From Symbiodinium kawagutii (Eukaryota > Sar > Dinophyceae > Suessiales > Symbiodiniaceae): DNA of 64,000 bases. Below are positions 53,608 through 63,957 of the stretch, one piece after another (positions within the stretch are counted from its first letter, which is position 1; each line of letters starts with the position of its first letter). The stretch spans positions 613,746 through 677,745 of the forward strand of contig VSDK01026359.1 of the NCBI GenBank assembly GCA_009767595.1. Direction: 5' to 3'. A program made the translations under genes and the position numbers. The notes below the pieces were generated by a model. It ran no database searches, was not told the DNA's origin, and saw nothing but the letters and a program-made list of their open reading frames with translations.

Positions 53608-54635
53608 GTTAGGTTGAGACAATTAATTGTCAACAGCTTGTCAGGAGGTGAAAGAGACCTGATAGAAAGTTTTTTTTCGACCTCATTGTTGAAATGGAGC
53701 TGACTAAAGCATCTACGCAGGGAACCATAGCGTGTGCGAACCCGTGGCATTTTTCGATTTCCATTTGGACCTCCCAAAAAATCTAGATTCCACACTGGAA
53801 AACGGGGAGGCAGGGAGGTTTATGAAGTGAGAGGGAAGAAGATCTTAAAACGGCCAGAATCAAAATCTGCGTGGAACCAAGACAATGCACATGAGATACA
53901 ATTACAAACTGCCTGTTATGTGTGCCTATCCTGTTAGATGCCAACGGATTATCATCGTAGATCTAGCGTTTGTATTGCCAGTTCTCAAATAGTTGTCACC
54001 AGATGAGAATACGGCAATATTGTCGACACTCCACAACACTCCTGTAGCAACATCATGATATTTGGGCAAACATATTCCAATAATCTCCACTGAACAAATT
54101 AACTTCACTACATTCTCTCATACCGATTGGCATCTCTAGGCGTACTTGTCGAAATGATCAGCCACTATCAAGCCTTGAGCCACCCTCTGCCAGCAAGAAC
54201 CACCCTTCCGCAAAACCATCATGGAGCACTGTGAACCTTACTTCTTAACGATCAGAATACCACCACTAGGCATTCGAAATCATCATGAACTCACCATCAA
54301 AGAAAACCATCATGAACTATCTATTGTTAGTCATAAATCCATATTATTCACACCAATTTCAAACTGATTGACCAGTGGCAATAACATGGAATAAGTCGGA
54401 ATAAGTGTCATTGAGGATTTATATTCACCATTATTCACGATTGATAACCATTCTCAACCACTGTTAGTCATCAATTAATTAACTATCATGAGTCACCATC
54501 ATTCAACACCATTCGTCATTACTGGAGCATCCCCGTCCTGGGTCACCCGCTCGGCAGGTCATGAAACTTCGAGCTCAAGGTGGACCGGGGGTCGCTGCAA
54601 TTCTGAATTTGGGATGGATGTTGGTCAATCACCAG

Positions 54636-54710
54636 AGCCAAGCGCTGCTCATAGGATTTGGTTGCAGGAAGATATCCAGGACAGTTGTGATTTTCTGGGC
54701 ACGTTTCCTT
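54636..54710 (+). CDS. Candidate exon
   Basis: CAATCACCAG to TTCCTT|GTAAAT. Frames SQALLIGFGCRKISRTVVIF and EPSAAHRIWLQEDIQDSCDF are both open. A further coding-like patch at 54513-54557 ends CGGCAG|GTCATG. Confidence 0.45.
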
Positions 54711-54882
54711 GTAAATCAAGTGGTTGAGATACCGTCATAGCCTAAACCATGGTAATATACCTAGTGAAATGCCCATAGTCATGACTTGAGCCAGTTTTGA
54801 GCTAGTCTTAACCTAGCCTTAACCAAGTCTTAAGCTAGTTTTACACTACCTTAGCATCCCCCAAAAGCCCAGCAGCTCACAG

Positions 54883-54946
54883 GTTTCCCCCGGCGAGCCG
54901 CCGAGCGAGCACTGCGCTGGACGTCAGATTTGCAGATGGCGCAGGA
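54883..54946 (+). CDS. Exon
   Basis: CAGCAGCTCACAG|G then frame FPRRAAERALRWTSDLQMAQ, ending CAGGA|GTGAAA. If unspliced the frame stops at TGA two bases on. GC-rich, basic-amphipathic. Confidence 0.6.
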
Positions 54947-54949
54947 GTG

Positions 54950-55860
54950 AAAGATGACCGGTGGATGGTGGTTGTTTCTATGGCGGTTTTCTATGGTTTC
55001 TTATGGCAACCATGGTGGTTTCTGTGGTTTCTAATGGTGGTTTCTATGGTTTCTTCTGGAGGTTTATTGATGGCTAATTCATGGTGAATGATGGTCGTGT
55101 GGTGGGTAATGCCTAAGAATGGTGGTTTCCATGGCTAATAGTGGTGACTTGATCGTGGTGAATTCATGCTCAATGGTGATTGGTTAATTGACGTTGAATT
55201 GTGGCAAATGATGGTCAATTGATGGTCAATGATGGAGAATGATGCTTAATTGATGGTGAATGATGCTTAATTAACCATGGTTGATTGATGGTGAATAAGG
55301 ATGAGTAGTGGCTAATCACTGGGCCATGGCTAATACCGGTGTGAACATGGGCAGCGCTTACTAACAATTGACAACATGACAAACCACTATCCGCCAGTGT
55401 GAATCAGTATCCAGTGGTATCTCTTGCGTATTGGGGATCAGCCCTGTTATCTCTTCATTCTTGTTCTAATCTTGACCCCAGATTAATGAAGCCCTGGTTG
55501 ATTAACAGGGGATATCCCCCAAGTTTGCCTTGGCTTCATGGGGTTTATCAACCTTGGGAGCATGACCAAGCATCACAGTCAATGATGGTTAATCAAAGGG
55601 CATCAAATGGTCAGCCAACGATCTTGGGACAGCAGATCAATCATCATTTAGCCAGCAGCAACCATCAATTGACCATCAATCAACCATAATCAATCAACCA
55701 TAATTAAGCTTGCTTTGTTCGAATAGATCATGAACCATCACAAATGAATCTGGTTGGTGGTTTCAATCATTTTTGATTTTCCCTAGTATTCATTAACAAG
55801 TGGTTGGTTGACTGATATTTTTCCCAGGGGTGGTTCAACCACCAACCAGTAATTCAACAT
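54950..55860. other. Intron: TGGTTTC/GATGG half then CCATCAA half
   Basis: To about 55350: ATGGTGGTTTCTATGG and ATGGTGAATGATG. From about 55640: ACCATCAATTGACCATCAAT. No gene seen, apart from a weak open frame at 55875-56111. Confidence 0.55.
55749..55849. mobile_element. MITE-like element, family D copy 2
   Basis: CTGGTTGGTGGTTTCAATCA at the left; GGTGGTTCAACCACCAACCAG at the right: inverted ends CTGGTTGGTGGTT. About 101 bp. Confidence 0.75.
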
Positions 55861-56290
55861 GAAGTTTTTCCCGAATGCTTAAGAGCCTGGTGAAGACCTC
55901 CGTTTGTGACCCCACCAATTGCAATGGTCAGCTGGTTCGATGCTGGCACAAACAAGGCCTGTTGCCAGGGAGCAACACGCAGCAGCCATTGATATCGGTA
56001 CTAGGTAGTGGTTGTTACCCTGGCAGTCTAGTGGTGCCTGTGACTGTTGGTAACTGGAACCACATACACCCAGCAACCCCTTCAAAGCTTGGCGGATTTT
56101 CAAACCTTTAATTTGCGAGTACAATCATTGATCCAGCTGTTGAAGCATTATCTGGATCATTCACATTCCAGTCGATGGATTAGCTGAGATATATTTTTGG
56201 GATGGATGGCGTGTAGCCACCAAGCACGTAATGTTCATGATTCTTGCAGAAATCACCCTGCTTGTGTAACTATTCCAGCTGAAATCTCAG

Positions 56291-56353
56291 GCGACACCGC
56301 AAACTTTGCCCTCCTCATATCCCCTTGGGGCGAGTTGGCAATGCCCCATTGTC
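56291..56353 (+). CDS. Candidate exon before the 19-bp satellite
   Basis: CCAGCTGAAATCTCAG|G then frame DTANFALLISPWGELAMPHC, ending TTGTC|GTTGGT. The satellite then fills the following intron. Family unknown. Confidence 0.5.
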
Positions 56354-56397
56354 GTTGGTTGTTCAATCTCGTTCTTATTTTTAAAGCACCTATTCAC

Positions 56398-57660
56398 CAA
56401 CCATCGTCGGCATCACCAACCATCATAGTCATCACCAGCCATCATCGTCATCACCAACCATCGTCGTCATCACCAACCATCATGATGACCAACCATCGTC
56501 GGCATCACCAACCAACGTCGTCATCACCAACCATCGTCGTCATCACCAACCATCGTCGGCATCACCAACCATCGTCGGCATCACCAACCATCGTCGGCAT
56601 CACCAACCATCGTCGGCATCACCAACCATCGTCGGCATCACCAACCATCGTCGGCATCACCAACCATCGTCGGCATCACCAACCATCGTCGGCATCACCA
56701 ACCATCGTCGGCATCACCAACCATCGTCGGCATCACCAACCATCGTCGGCATCACCAACCATCGTCGGCATCACCAACCATCGTCGGCATCACCAACCAT
56801 CGTCGGCATCACCAACCATCGTCGGCATCACCAACCATCGTCGGCATCACCAACCATCGTCGGCATCACCAACCATCGTCGGCATCACCAACCATCGTCG
56901 GCATCACCAACCATCGTCGGCATCACCAACCATCGTCGGCATCACCAACCATCGTCGGCATCACCAACCATCGTCGGCATCACCAACCATCGTCGGCATC
57001 ACCAACCATCGTCGGCATCACCAACCATCGTCGGCATCACCAACCATCGTCGGCATCACCAACCATCGTCGGCATCACCAACCATCGTCGGCATCACCAA
57101 CCATCGTCGGCATCACCAACCATCGTCGGCATCACCAACCATCGTCGGCATCACCAACCATCGTCGGCATCACCAACCATCGTCGGCATCACCAACCATC
57201 GTCGGCATCACCAACCATCGTCGGCATCACCAACCATCGTCGGCATCACCAACCATCGTCGGCATCACCAACCATCGTCGGCATCACCAACCATCGTCGG
57301 CATCACCAACCATCGTCGGCATCACCAACCATCGTCGGCATCACCAACCATCGTCGGCATCACCAACCATCGTCGGCATCACCAACCATCGTCGGCATCA
57401 CCAACCATCGTCGGCATCACCAACCATCGTCGGCATCACCAACCATCGTCGGCATCACCAACCATCGTCGGCATCACCAACCATCGTCGGCATCACCAAC
57501 CATCGTCGTCATCACCAACCATCGTCGTCATCACCAACCATCGTCGGCATCACCAACCATCGTCGGCATCACCAACCATCGTCGGCATCACCAAGCATCG
57601 TCGGCATCACCACGCATCACCAAGCACCATCGTCATCACCAACCATCGTCGGCATCACCA
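56398..57660. repeat. 19-bp satellite (CATCACCAACCATCGTCGG)n
   Basis: About 60 copies. Roughly 50 consecutive units (about 56.54-57.51 kb) look identical, with variant units (CGTCGTC for CGTCGGC, CCAAGCATCA) only at the borders. Three units make 57 nt, so all frames stay open; the 523-residue frame is an artefact. Confidence 0.97.
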
Positions 57661-57679
57661 AGCATCACCAAGCATCATC

Positions 57680-57770
57680 GTCATCACCAACCATCATCAT
57701 CATCATCATCATCACCATCATCACCATCATCATCATCATCATCACCATCATCATCATCATTATCATGATC
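57680..57770. repeat. (CAT)n microsatellite
   Basis: CATCATCACCATCAT run continuing from the satellite border. Confidence 0.9.
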
Positions 57771-58028
57771 ATCATTTTCGTCGCCGTCGTATCTTTATCA
57801 TCAAATCACGATCTACTAAACATGGGAGTAAGCATAGTTGCATTCGTGAATCATGATTTAGTGACCAATACTCGTTATATGTGATGTACTAGTTATCTAC
57901 TTGGTGGATGAAACATCCTTTATTTCCCAAACATTTGGGATAGCTGGTTGTTTCGTACGGGTTGACACCATCGACCATTTCTACACACATGACAACCTCG
58001 TTGGTTGCACCAAGTTGCACCATTTCAG

Positions 58029-58099
58029 GAGCTCGCTGCCGGTCGTGTGGTGCAAGTCTCTGGGCAGGCCGCTGCGAAATCTTGGAAGTTGGGGTTGAG
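58029..58099 (+). CDS. Exon with consensus splice sites
   Basis: CCAAGTTGCACCATTTCAG|G and TTGAG|GTAAGC bracket 71 nt. The frame ELAAGRVVQVSGQAAAKSWK continues LGL. Near-ideal sites and one sensible frame. Family not recognised. Confidence 0.8.
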
Positions 58100-58411
58100 G
58101 TAAGCAACAAGCCGGATATCATGACCATAGGAAATTATAAGCAGCTACAATAACCAACCAACCAATGCTTAACACTGGTGAATGGCTGATCACCAGCAAC
58201 AGCAGGGGATATCACTAGGGGATATCACTACCATTAAACTAGTAAACTAGTGCACCAGTTTTATTGACAACAGTTTCGATGTACAATAAAGGAATGTAAG
58301 TTGGTTGATGTCACTACCAATCACTGCCATTCACCTGGTACACGAGTTAGACTAATCTGCCATGAGGCTATGACCTCATTTGCATTCAGAAGTATCCCCA
58401 TTAATTGATAA

Positions 58412-58530
58412 TTGGCTATGGGTCAATATTAACCTACCAATAATGAGGGATAATGACCAACCAATAATAGGGAAAACAATGGTTAATGATGGGGGAACCT
58501 GGGGTACAGGGTTTTGACCCACTGCCAATT
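58412..58530. mobile_element. MITE-like element, family B copy 4
   Basis: TTGGCTATGGGTCAATATTAA at the left, GGGTTTTGACCCACTGCCAATT at the right. Body GAGGGATAATGACCAACCAA and GGGGGAACCTGGGGTACA. Confidence 0.8.
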
Positions 58531-58566
58531 ATCTCACAGAAGTGGTGGGAACACTTCTGAACGCAG

Positions 58567-58618
58567 AGCCTCCGAAGGCCCTTTGATTGGCATCAGGATT
58601 TCCAAGCCGTAGATGTTC
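58567..58618 (+). CDS. Candidate exon
   Basis: CTTCTGAACGCAG then frame SLRRPFDWHQDFQA, continuing VDVQAANPEILGRSPAYHLI. Ends at AAGCC|GTAGAT or later. A stop directly upstream in frame supports the acceptor. Confidence 0.5.
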
Positions 58619-59062
58619 AAGCAGCCAATCCAGAAATTTTGGGGCGTTCCCCGGCTTATCATCTCATCATGGGATGAGGAACTGAAGAACTGGGGATTTC
58701 ATCACCTTTGATCACTGGAGTTCCTGTCATTCCAAGCAACAAGTGCATAGGTGAAGATTCCAAACGGTCAGGACACATGAACACATCAAGTGATCATATT
58801 GTTGCAATGTTCCCAGAAGAGAGGTAGAGGATGAAAGTTCTGCCCCCAGCAGTGTACGAAGATTGTTGGTGGTGCCACCATTGCCTCTATTAACCGCTAT
58901 CAAAAATAGCTGATAGAACCACTATGAAGCACTTTTTTCACAGCCATAGAAACTGTTTAGAACCACAACGAATCCGCCATGAATCAGGCATCAAAAGCTG
59001 TTCCACTATGAACCACAACTACTCAGCCCAGAAGACTGTTCCGAATGGTCTCTGGATGCCAG

Positions 59063-59103
59063 CATGGCACACCGGGGCACCCTGGCCACTCGTGAGGCCC
59101 TAC
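59063..59103 (+). CDS. Candidate small exon
   Basis: GGTCTCTGGATGCCAG then frame MAHRGTLATREAL, ending CCTAC|GTGAGA. The frame continues REMQQSTALRPPLQKGMQCQ. A minus-strand frame (59023-59343) is also open. Confidence 0.4.
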
Positions 59104-59162
59104 GTGAGATGCAGCAAAGCACTGCATTGAGACCTCCGCTGCAAAAAGGGATGCAGTGCCAG

Positions 59163-59208
59163 CGGTGGTCAGGATGATTTGGGCAGGAACGGTGGAGCCG
59201 TTTGCGAG
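59163..59208 (+). CDS. Exon, first of a pair around a 70-bp intron
   Basis: ATGCAGTGCCAG then frame GGQDDLGRNGGAVCE, ending GCGAG|GTAGAA. Ends in phase 0, matching the next exon. Confidence 0.55.
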
Positions 59209-59278
59209 GTAGAAACCACCCCTAAGACGCTTGGTCAACGTTGGCGCTGTGACTGTCTGGGAACATAGCTGGCTGCAG

Positions 59279-59317
59279 AATTCCAGAAGATGTGTTCCCT
59301 TCCGGAAGTTTTTCCTG
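59279..59317 (+). CDS. Exon, second of the pair
   Basis: ACATAGCTGGCTGCAG then NSRRCVPFRKFFL, ending TCCTG|GTGATC. In phase with 59163-59208 across an intron of only 70 bp. Confidence 0.5.
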
Positions 59318-59319
59318 GT

Positions 59320-60229
59320 GATCAACTTGCCAGTTGAAAACATGAGTTCATTAATGAACCGGAATTAAGCATGAATTAACCATGGATTAGCCCATGGATC
59401 AACTGTGAATGATTCATTGATTAAAGTTGATGAACCACGATTCCACTTTTGAAAGTCACCATAAAAGAAGGGTTGTGAATTCTAATGGATGAACCATTAC
59501 CACGAATATGGTTGAGTATGGTTAGCCACAACCATTAATGGTAGATATACCCATTGATTAAGCATGCATTAACCATTAGTTAACCACTAGTTAACCGTTG
59601 ATATGCTTACTTAAAGGTTCATCAATGAAATTAACTATTAAGCATTATATTCACATCTATGAACTATTTTGATATCTATGGTGGACTAACCATCGCCTGA
59701 ACTAACCACAACTATGAACAATTCAGCACTATGATAGGCCATCATGTAACCACAGATTCTAACCATGGTGATGATCATCAATGAACTATTATAATGATTA
59801 CCATTATTTACTATTGATATCATAATCTTGTCATCTATGAACTATTATGACCTCTTCATCTATACCACTATACCATTATGGACAATACAGTCAATGTTGC
59901 ATCTATCCACTACTATGAACCGTCGCTGTATCATCTCAAAGATGTAAGAGTAACAATCACTACTATTCATCATGGTAACGATGATAATGATGACAATATT
60001 ATGATATCAACCATGGTTGTAATCACAATAGATGTGATATTACCATTTTGGAAGAATGTGATCCATCTCCCAAACTATTACAATGATATTTTAATCTATT
60101 CACAAACTATGAATCACAAACTATTATAGCTATAGTAATCACCTCATATATTAACAATTTAGCTAGTAATCACAACCTGTCCATCATCCCATGAGAACAG
60201 CAACAACCCATGGAGCCCATCCTCACCAG
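59320..60229. other. AACCATTA/ACTATGAA-rich intron, no gene seen
   Basis: ATTAACCATGG, AACCACTATG and TATGAACTATT words. The open frame at 59878-60129 is made of these words. Confidence 0.55.
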
Positions 60230-60319
60230 GGCTGCGGCTTCGTTCAGCAGACCAGTGACATTGCCGGGAGCGCCCAGCATTAGCGACAGGGCCCGGGCAC
60301 GCTTTTTGGCGCGACGTTG
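60230..60319 (+). CDS. Exon, basic
   Basis: GCCCATCCTCACCAG|G to CGTTG|GTGAAA, 90 nt. The frame AASFSRPVTLPGAPSISDRA continues RARFLARR. Arginine-rich end. GC-rich island. Family not recognised. Confidence 0.6.
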
Positions 60320-60424
60320 GTGAAAACTCTGCAGGTCCAAAGGGTAAAGCAGATGGGGGTTCGACCTAGCCAGTTGGGAACCCCAAAGTTATGGTTGGTT
60401 TATTGCTATGAATGGTCAATAGAA

Positions 60425-60601
60425 ATGGTTTCTCAAAATGGGGGTACCCATCTTGAAATGGTTGGTTTATTACTATACAGCGGACAGTTCAGTGCAGGCA
60501 GCGAGACACAGCAGTGTCGCTGGTGCCTGTTGGATTATTGCTATATAAATGGTTAATATAGGATGACTTAGGGGTTCCCCTATTTTGAGAAACCACCATA
60601 T
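60425..60601. mobile_element. Family A element interrupted by an exon-like segment
   Basis: Left half ATGGTTTCTCAAAATGGGGG ... GGTTGGTTTATTACTATA, right half TTATTGCTATATAAATGG ... CTATTTTGAGAAACCACCATAT. TTATT(A/G)CTATA is present on both sides of the inserted CAGCGGACAGTTCAG... segment. A further truncated copy precedes it (60376-60420). Confidence 0.7.
60481..60522 (+). CDS. Candidate exon inside a family A element
   Basis: TTACTATACAG to TCGCTG|GTGCCT, 42 nt, frame DSSVQAARHSSVA. GC-rich against the AT-rich element. The donor resembles the GTGCCA used by the GNAT gene. Confidence 0.4.
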
Positions 60602-61163
60602 GGAACATGATTTAAATCGCTACCCAAATAGGCTGAAAGCATCATTTGTTACTACTCCAACTGTATGAGGTGAGGTCAGATATTGACATACCCAGAATCT
60701 GAATTTGCGGCGTTTGTGTCACTGGAAAACGGTTGTTTGCATCATTGGCTACCGACCACCCAGCCAACCTACCAACCTACCAACCAGCCGCAGATCACAA
60801 TGATGTTTGTTTGTGAATCATTTGGAAATGCCTTGGGATCGTCAATCAAGGTGGTACTTGCTCCAACACTTATGCCTGCCAACAAAAAAAGACTCGTATT
60901 CACCATTAGCAGAAATTTGTTTTAAACTTGTCAACCATCAGAACCCCCTTTCTTTGCAGCACTAAGCATCATCAACTCTACTTAAAGCATCATTGATTCA
61001 GCATCATCATTCCATCATGAACCCTCAATAACTACCATATCAACCATTAATCACCATCAACAACATCATTTACGCCACGGGTTAATAACTACTACATCAA
61101 CCATTAGCCATCAACAGCCATCGTTAGCCATCATTCGCCATGGCTCGACTCGTATTTCCCCAG

Positions 61164-61253
61164 ACCCGCTGTACGATTCACCAACGCAGCCGCGTCACTG
61201 AGGCGCCACCTTTGCCCAAGGTGCGGAGCTGACGGATTCAGTGGCGAGGAGCG
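61164..61253 (+). CDS. Exon, Cys-containing
   Basis: CTCGTATTTCCCCAG to GAGCG|GTTGAA, 90 nt. The frame PAVRFTNAAASLRRHLCPRC continues GADGFSGEE, with C-P-R-C as a possible half zinc site. Another frame (TRCTIHQRSRVTEAPPLPKV) is open to a stop. Flanked by CCATCA words before and GATGGTG words after. Confidence 0.6.
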
Positions 61254-61259
61254 GTTGAA

Positions 61260-62143
61260 TGATGAGAACAATGACTGGGTAACCGATGTTGTGAATGATG
61301 GTGAAATGATGGTGAAGTGGTGGTGAAATGATGGTTGAGTGATGGTGAAGTGGTGGTTAGGTGATGGTTACTGATGGTTGAGTGATGGTTGATGGTGGTA
61401 AACGAGGTTGTCAATGTGATGCTTAGATGAAAAAAATGGTTGGGTGATGGTTCATTGATGGGTAAATGATGGTTGATGACTGGGTAATTGATGGTAATTG
61501 ACTGGGTAAGTGATGGTTAATGACGGCGAAAGATGGTTGGGCGATGTTTAAGTGATGGTTAAGTCACTGGTAAATGGTAAACATCGACTGGCAAATTCAT
61601 AATCATTAATTGATTCAACCATGGCGATTGATTCAACAATGGTAAGTCAATAGAGAGTCTATGAATTATTGAATTACAATTGGACTGGTAATATAGATTA
61701 TCTTGAATTCTGATAAACGGATAGTATATTATGGCAGGTATTCATTTAGCATTCATCAAATGATGATAAGTGGCTGGTTATTTTCTATTCATAACATTGG
61801 TTCAACGCTGAATGATGGTTATTCTGTGGAACAGAACAGTTGTAGTGATGATTATACATTCGTGATGGTTTGTGACTGGCATGTATGCAGGTAATTATGG
61901 CTTGACTCATATGTGCATGGGTTCTAACAACGAGTGGTAAGAACTGGGTATTCCACTACTCTGAGGATCCAGTGATCATGAATATTCTACGAATGGTTAA
62001 TGATCCCAATTGCTATCGGTATTATGAACTGACGAAAATCACTCGATCTCAAGCATTCTTAACAATTCTCCAACCATTTTTAGCCATTATGATTACCAAT
62101 ATCACTACCATGATTCGTGTGCTATGGCGAACCAGGCTTGCAG
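61260..62143. other. GATGGTGAAGTGG-rich intron, no gene seen
   Basis: Donor-side TGG-type words, then less repetitive AT-rich DNA. Confidence 0.55.
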
Positions 62144-62196
62144 ATACTATGAAGCCTAAAAGAAACGACCCTGGCGGTGACACTACCGGCAGATTG
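62144..62196 (+). CDS. Candidate small exon
   Basis: GCGAACCAGGCTTGCAG to AGATTG|GTAACC, frame TMKPKRNDPGGDTTGRL. Good donor. Basic then Gly-rich. Confidence 0.5.
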
Positions 62197-62476
62197 GTAA
62201 CCGACTTTGCTGGCTGTTGCCACGACTCGTACTGATTAGACCTACCCAAAAACAATCACCATGCATTCAATCTGTCCAAAAGCAAGCATCAATGTCTACA
62301 AGGTGGCCTCCCGCAGTCATAAGTTTGCTAATAGACTGTCTAAGTGTAGCTATATATATCTACCATGAGTGGTAGTTCCCTAGTTATGACCTAAGTTGAC
62401 TAGCTGGGAGGCACACCTTGTAGTAACCTACTACTTGGTCATCATCCAGATTTCTTCCTGGTCACAAACTCTTCGC

Positions 62477-62508
62477 CCTCTCTACGCTTCGCCCTCTCTA
62501 CGCAATCC
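62477..62508. repeat. 16-bp tandem duplication
   Basis: CTTCGCCCTCTCTACG occurs twice in direct tandem. Confidence 0.9.
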
Positions 62509-62566
62509 TTCAACTCCCTGAAATGCTTGGGAATCAGCCATAGGAAATTCCTTTTGCACAACCCAG

Positions 62567-62600
62567 CGAACCAATCGTGTATTTGTTGGCTACGTCCCAG
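62567..62600 (+). CDS. Candidate micro-exon
   Basis: AATTCCTTTTGCACAACCCAG to GTCCCAG|GTGATG, 34 nt. All frames are open (e.g. EPIVYLLATSQ). Splice sites are good. Confidence 0.4.
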
Positions 62601-62681
62601 GTGATGGCAGCGTCCTCAATATCTTGTAAATGCTCCCTAACCCTAAAGATGGTCACGAACGTCTCAACCATTATGCAACCA

Positions 62682-62756
62682 TTCTCCCACCACTGTCCAA
62701 CCATTCCTAGAAAAATTACAAGACCACTGTCCAACCATTCCTAGAAAAATTACAAG
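62682..62756. repeat. Direct duplication, about 41 bp
   Basis: CCACTGTCCAACCATTCCTA followed by GAAAAATTACAAG occurs twice in succession. Confidence 0.9.
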
Positions 62757-62834
62757 CCATTCTCCAACCATGGTCCAACTATTATTAGCCACCCGGTTTT
62801 ACTACCACTACCTTTCCCACCACCTCCGGATCAG

Positions 62835-62995
62835 GTGATCCTTGGCATGTTGATGGAGGTTTGTCACCAGCCCTTGGCACAGAAGTGGGGCTACCCCGAG
62901 CGTGTCTGGAGCCCAGTGGCAGCTGCGCGCACCAAAACGCAGCGAAACGTCCAAGGCGGTGATTGGCCAATCTGGGATGGGCCCGGAGTTACGTG
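62835..62995 (+). CDS. Exon
   Basis: CCACCTCCGGATCAG|G then frame VILGMLMEVCHQPLAQKWGY, PERVWSPVAAARTKTQRNVQ, GGDWPIWDGPGVT, ending ACGTG|GTTAAT. An earlier donor GGCG|GTGATT (62959) is possible. Trp-rich, one clear frame. Family not recognised. Confidence 0.65.
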
Positions 62996-63300
62996 GTTAA
63001 TTAAAGTTAATGGTGGTTAATGGTTGGTAATTATTAATGGTGGTTAATGGTGGTTAATGGTAACTATTGTCACTATTGATGGTTGGTAATTATTGATGTA
63101 ACTATTTACATGGTTAATGGTTGGTGATTATTGATGGTTGGTAAAGCTGTTCACCACCATTAGCCAAAGGGGAAAATGACCATGGCTAATGGTGGTTGAT
63201 GGTTGGTTAATACCATCAAATAGTGTGGTTGATATGGTGGTTAATGGTAGGTAAAGCTGGGGTACCAACAATGATAGTGGATATACATATATACCAACTA

Positions 63301-63475
63301 TATGGGTGGTTTCTCAAGGTAGGGGACCCCGAAAAATGGTGTAACAATGGTTAACAATGGTCTTTAACAAGATAATATAAGCAATAACAGGGGATACAGC
63401 AACTAGATTGGTTGGTAGATTTAGTCATGGCTAATATTGGACGATTTGGAGGTACCCACATTTTAAGAAACCACT
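63301..63475. mobile_element. MITE-like element, family A
   Basis: TATGGGTGGTTTCTCAAGGT then GGGGACCCC at the left; GGAGGTACCCACATTTTAAGAAACCAC at the right. Longer than average. Confidence 0.7.
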
Positions 63476-63702
63476 ATTTGGATTGTTTTCGTCATGTGGA
63501 TCTCTAAATATACGAAGTTATACTCCCTGGTATTTGTTTATTGTTTGCGTAGTGGGAATGGTATTTTGGTGACTATTGTTTGCTTAGTGACTATTGTTTG
63601 CTCAGTATTTTTGAATGTTGATCTCAAATTATGGAATTATGATCTCTGTTTATACAGGACTCTTCCTCACCTGTGGGAATCCGTAGCAAAAATAATTCAT
63701 AG

Positions 63703-63854
63703 GTCAGGAGTGAGAGCTCATGGCTCGTCCGTGCGATGGCCAACCACGAGTGGTCATTGTACACCGCCATGGTCGTCCACGGAGGTTATATAAAGGCTCT
63801 CATCCACACGATTTTGGAATTTTATGGAACGTATTTGCCGAATTTTGCCGATAT
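63703..63854 (+). CDS. Exon ending at a family A element
   Basis: ATAATTCATAG|G then frame SSWLVRAMANHEWSLYTAMV, then VHGGYIKALIHTILEFYGTY, LPILPI, ending ATATG|GTGGTTTCTT where the element begins. VVHGGYIKALI resembles the second histidine motif (VxHGGxIRxLL) of histidine-phosphatase-superfamily proteins; suggestive only. Confidence 0.6.
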
Positions 63855-63957
63855 GGTGGTTTCTTAAAATACGGGACCCAAAACTGGTTGGTTTATTACT
63901 ACAAATGGCTAATAACTAGATGAATTGGGGGTTCCCTATTTTGAGAACCGACCATAT
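63852..63957. mobile_element. MITE-like element, family A, providing a donor
   Basis: TGGTGGTTTCTTAAAATACG at the left, CTATTTTGAGAACCGACCATAT at the right. It begins at the exon boundary, giving the GTGGTT donor. Confidence 0.8.

Noticed and set aside
56197..57768. 523-residue open frame
   Set aside because: It is the translation of a 19-bp satellite; three units equal 57 nt, so no frame can acquire a stop. Only the stretch around 56291-56353 looks exonic.
59023..59343. 106-codon minus-strand open frame
   Set aside because: Protein-like composition, but three small plus-strand exons with splice sites, two of them in matching phase, explain the same DNA.
63720..63923. RHG motif (VIVHRHGRPRRL) suggesting a histidine phosphatase in another frame
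   Set aside because: That frame runs straight through the TIR element that ends the exon. The adjacent frame stops at the element's donor and has better composition.
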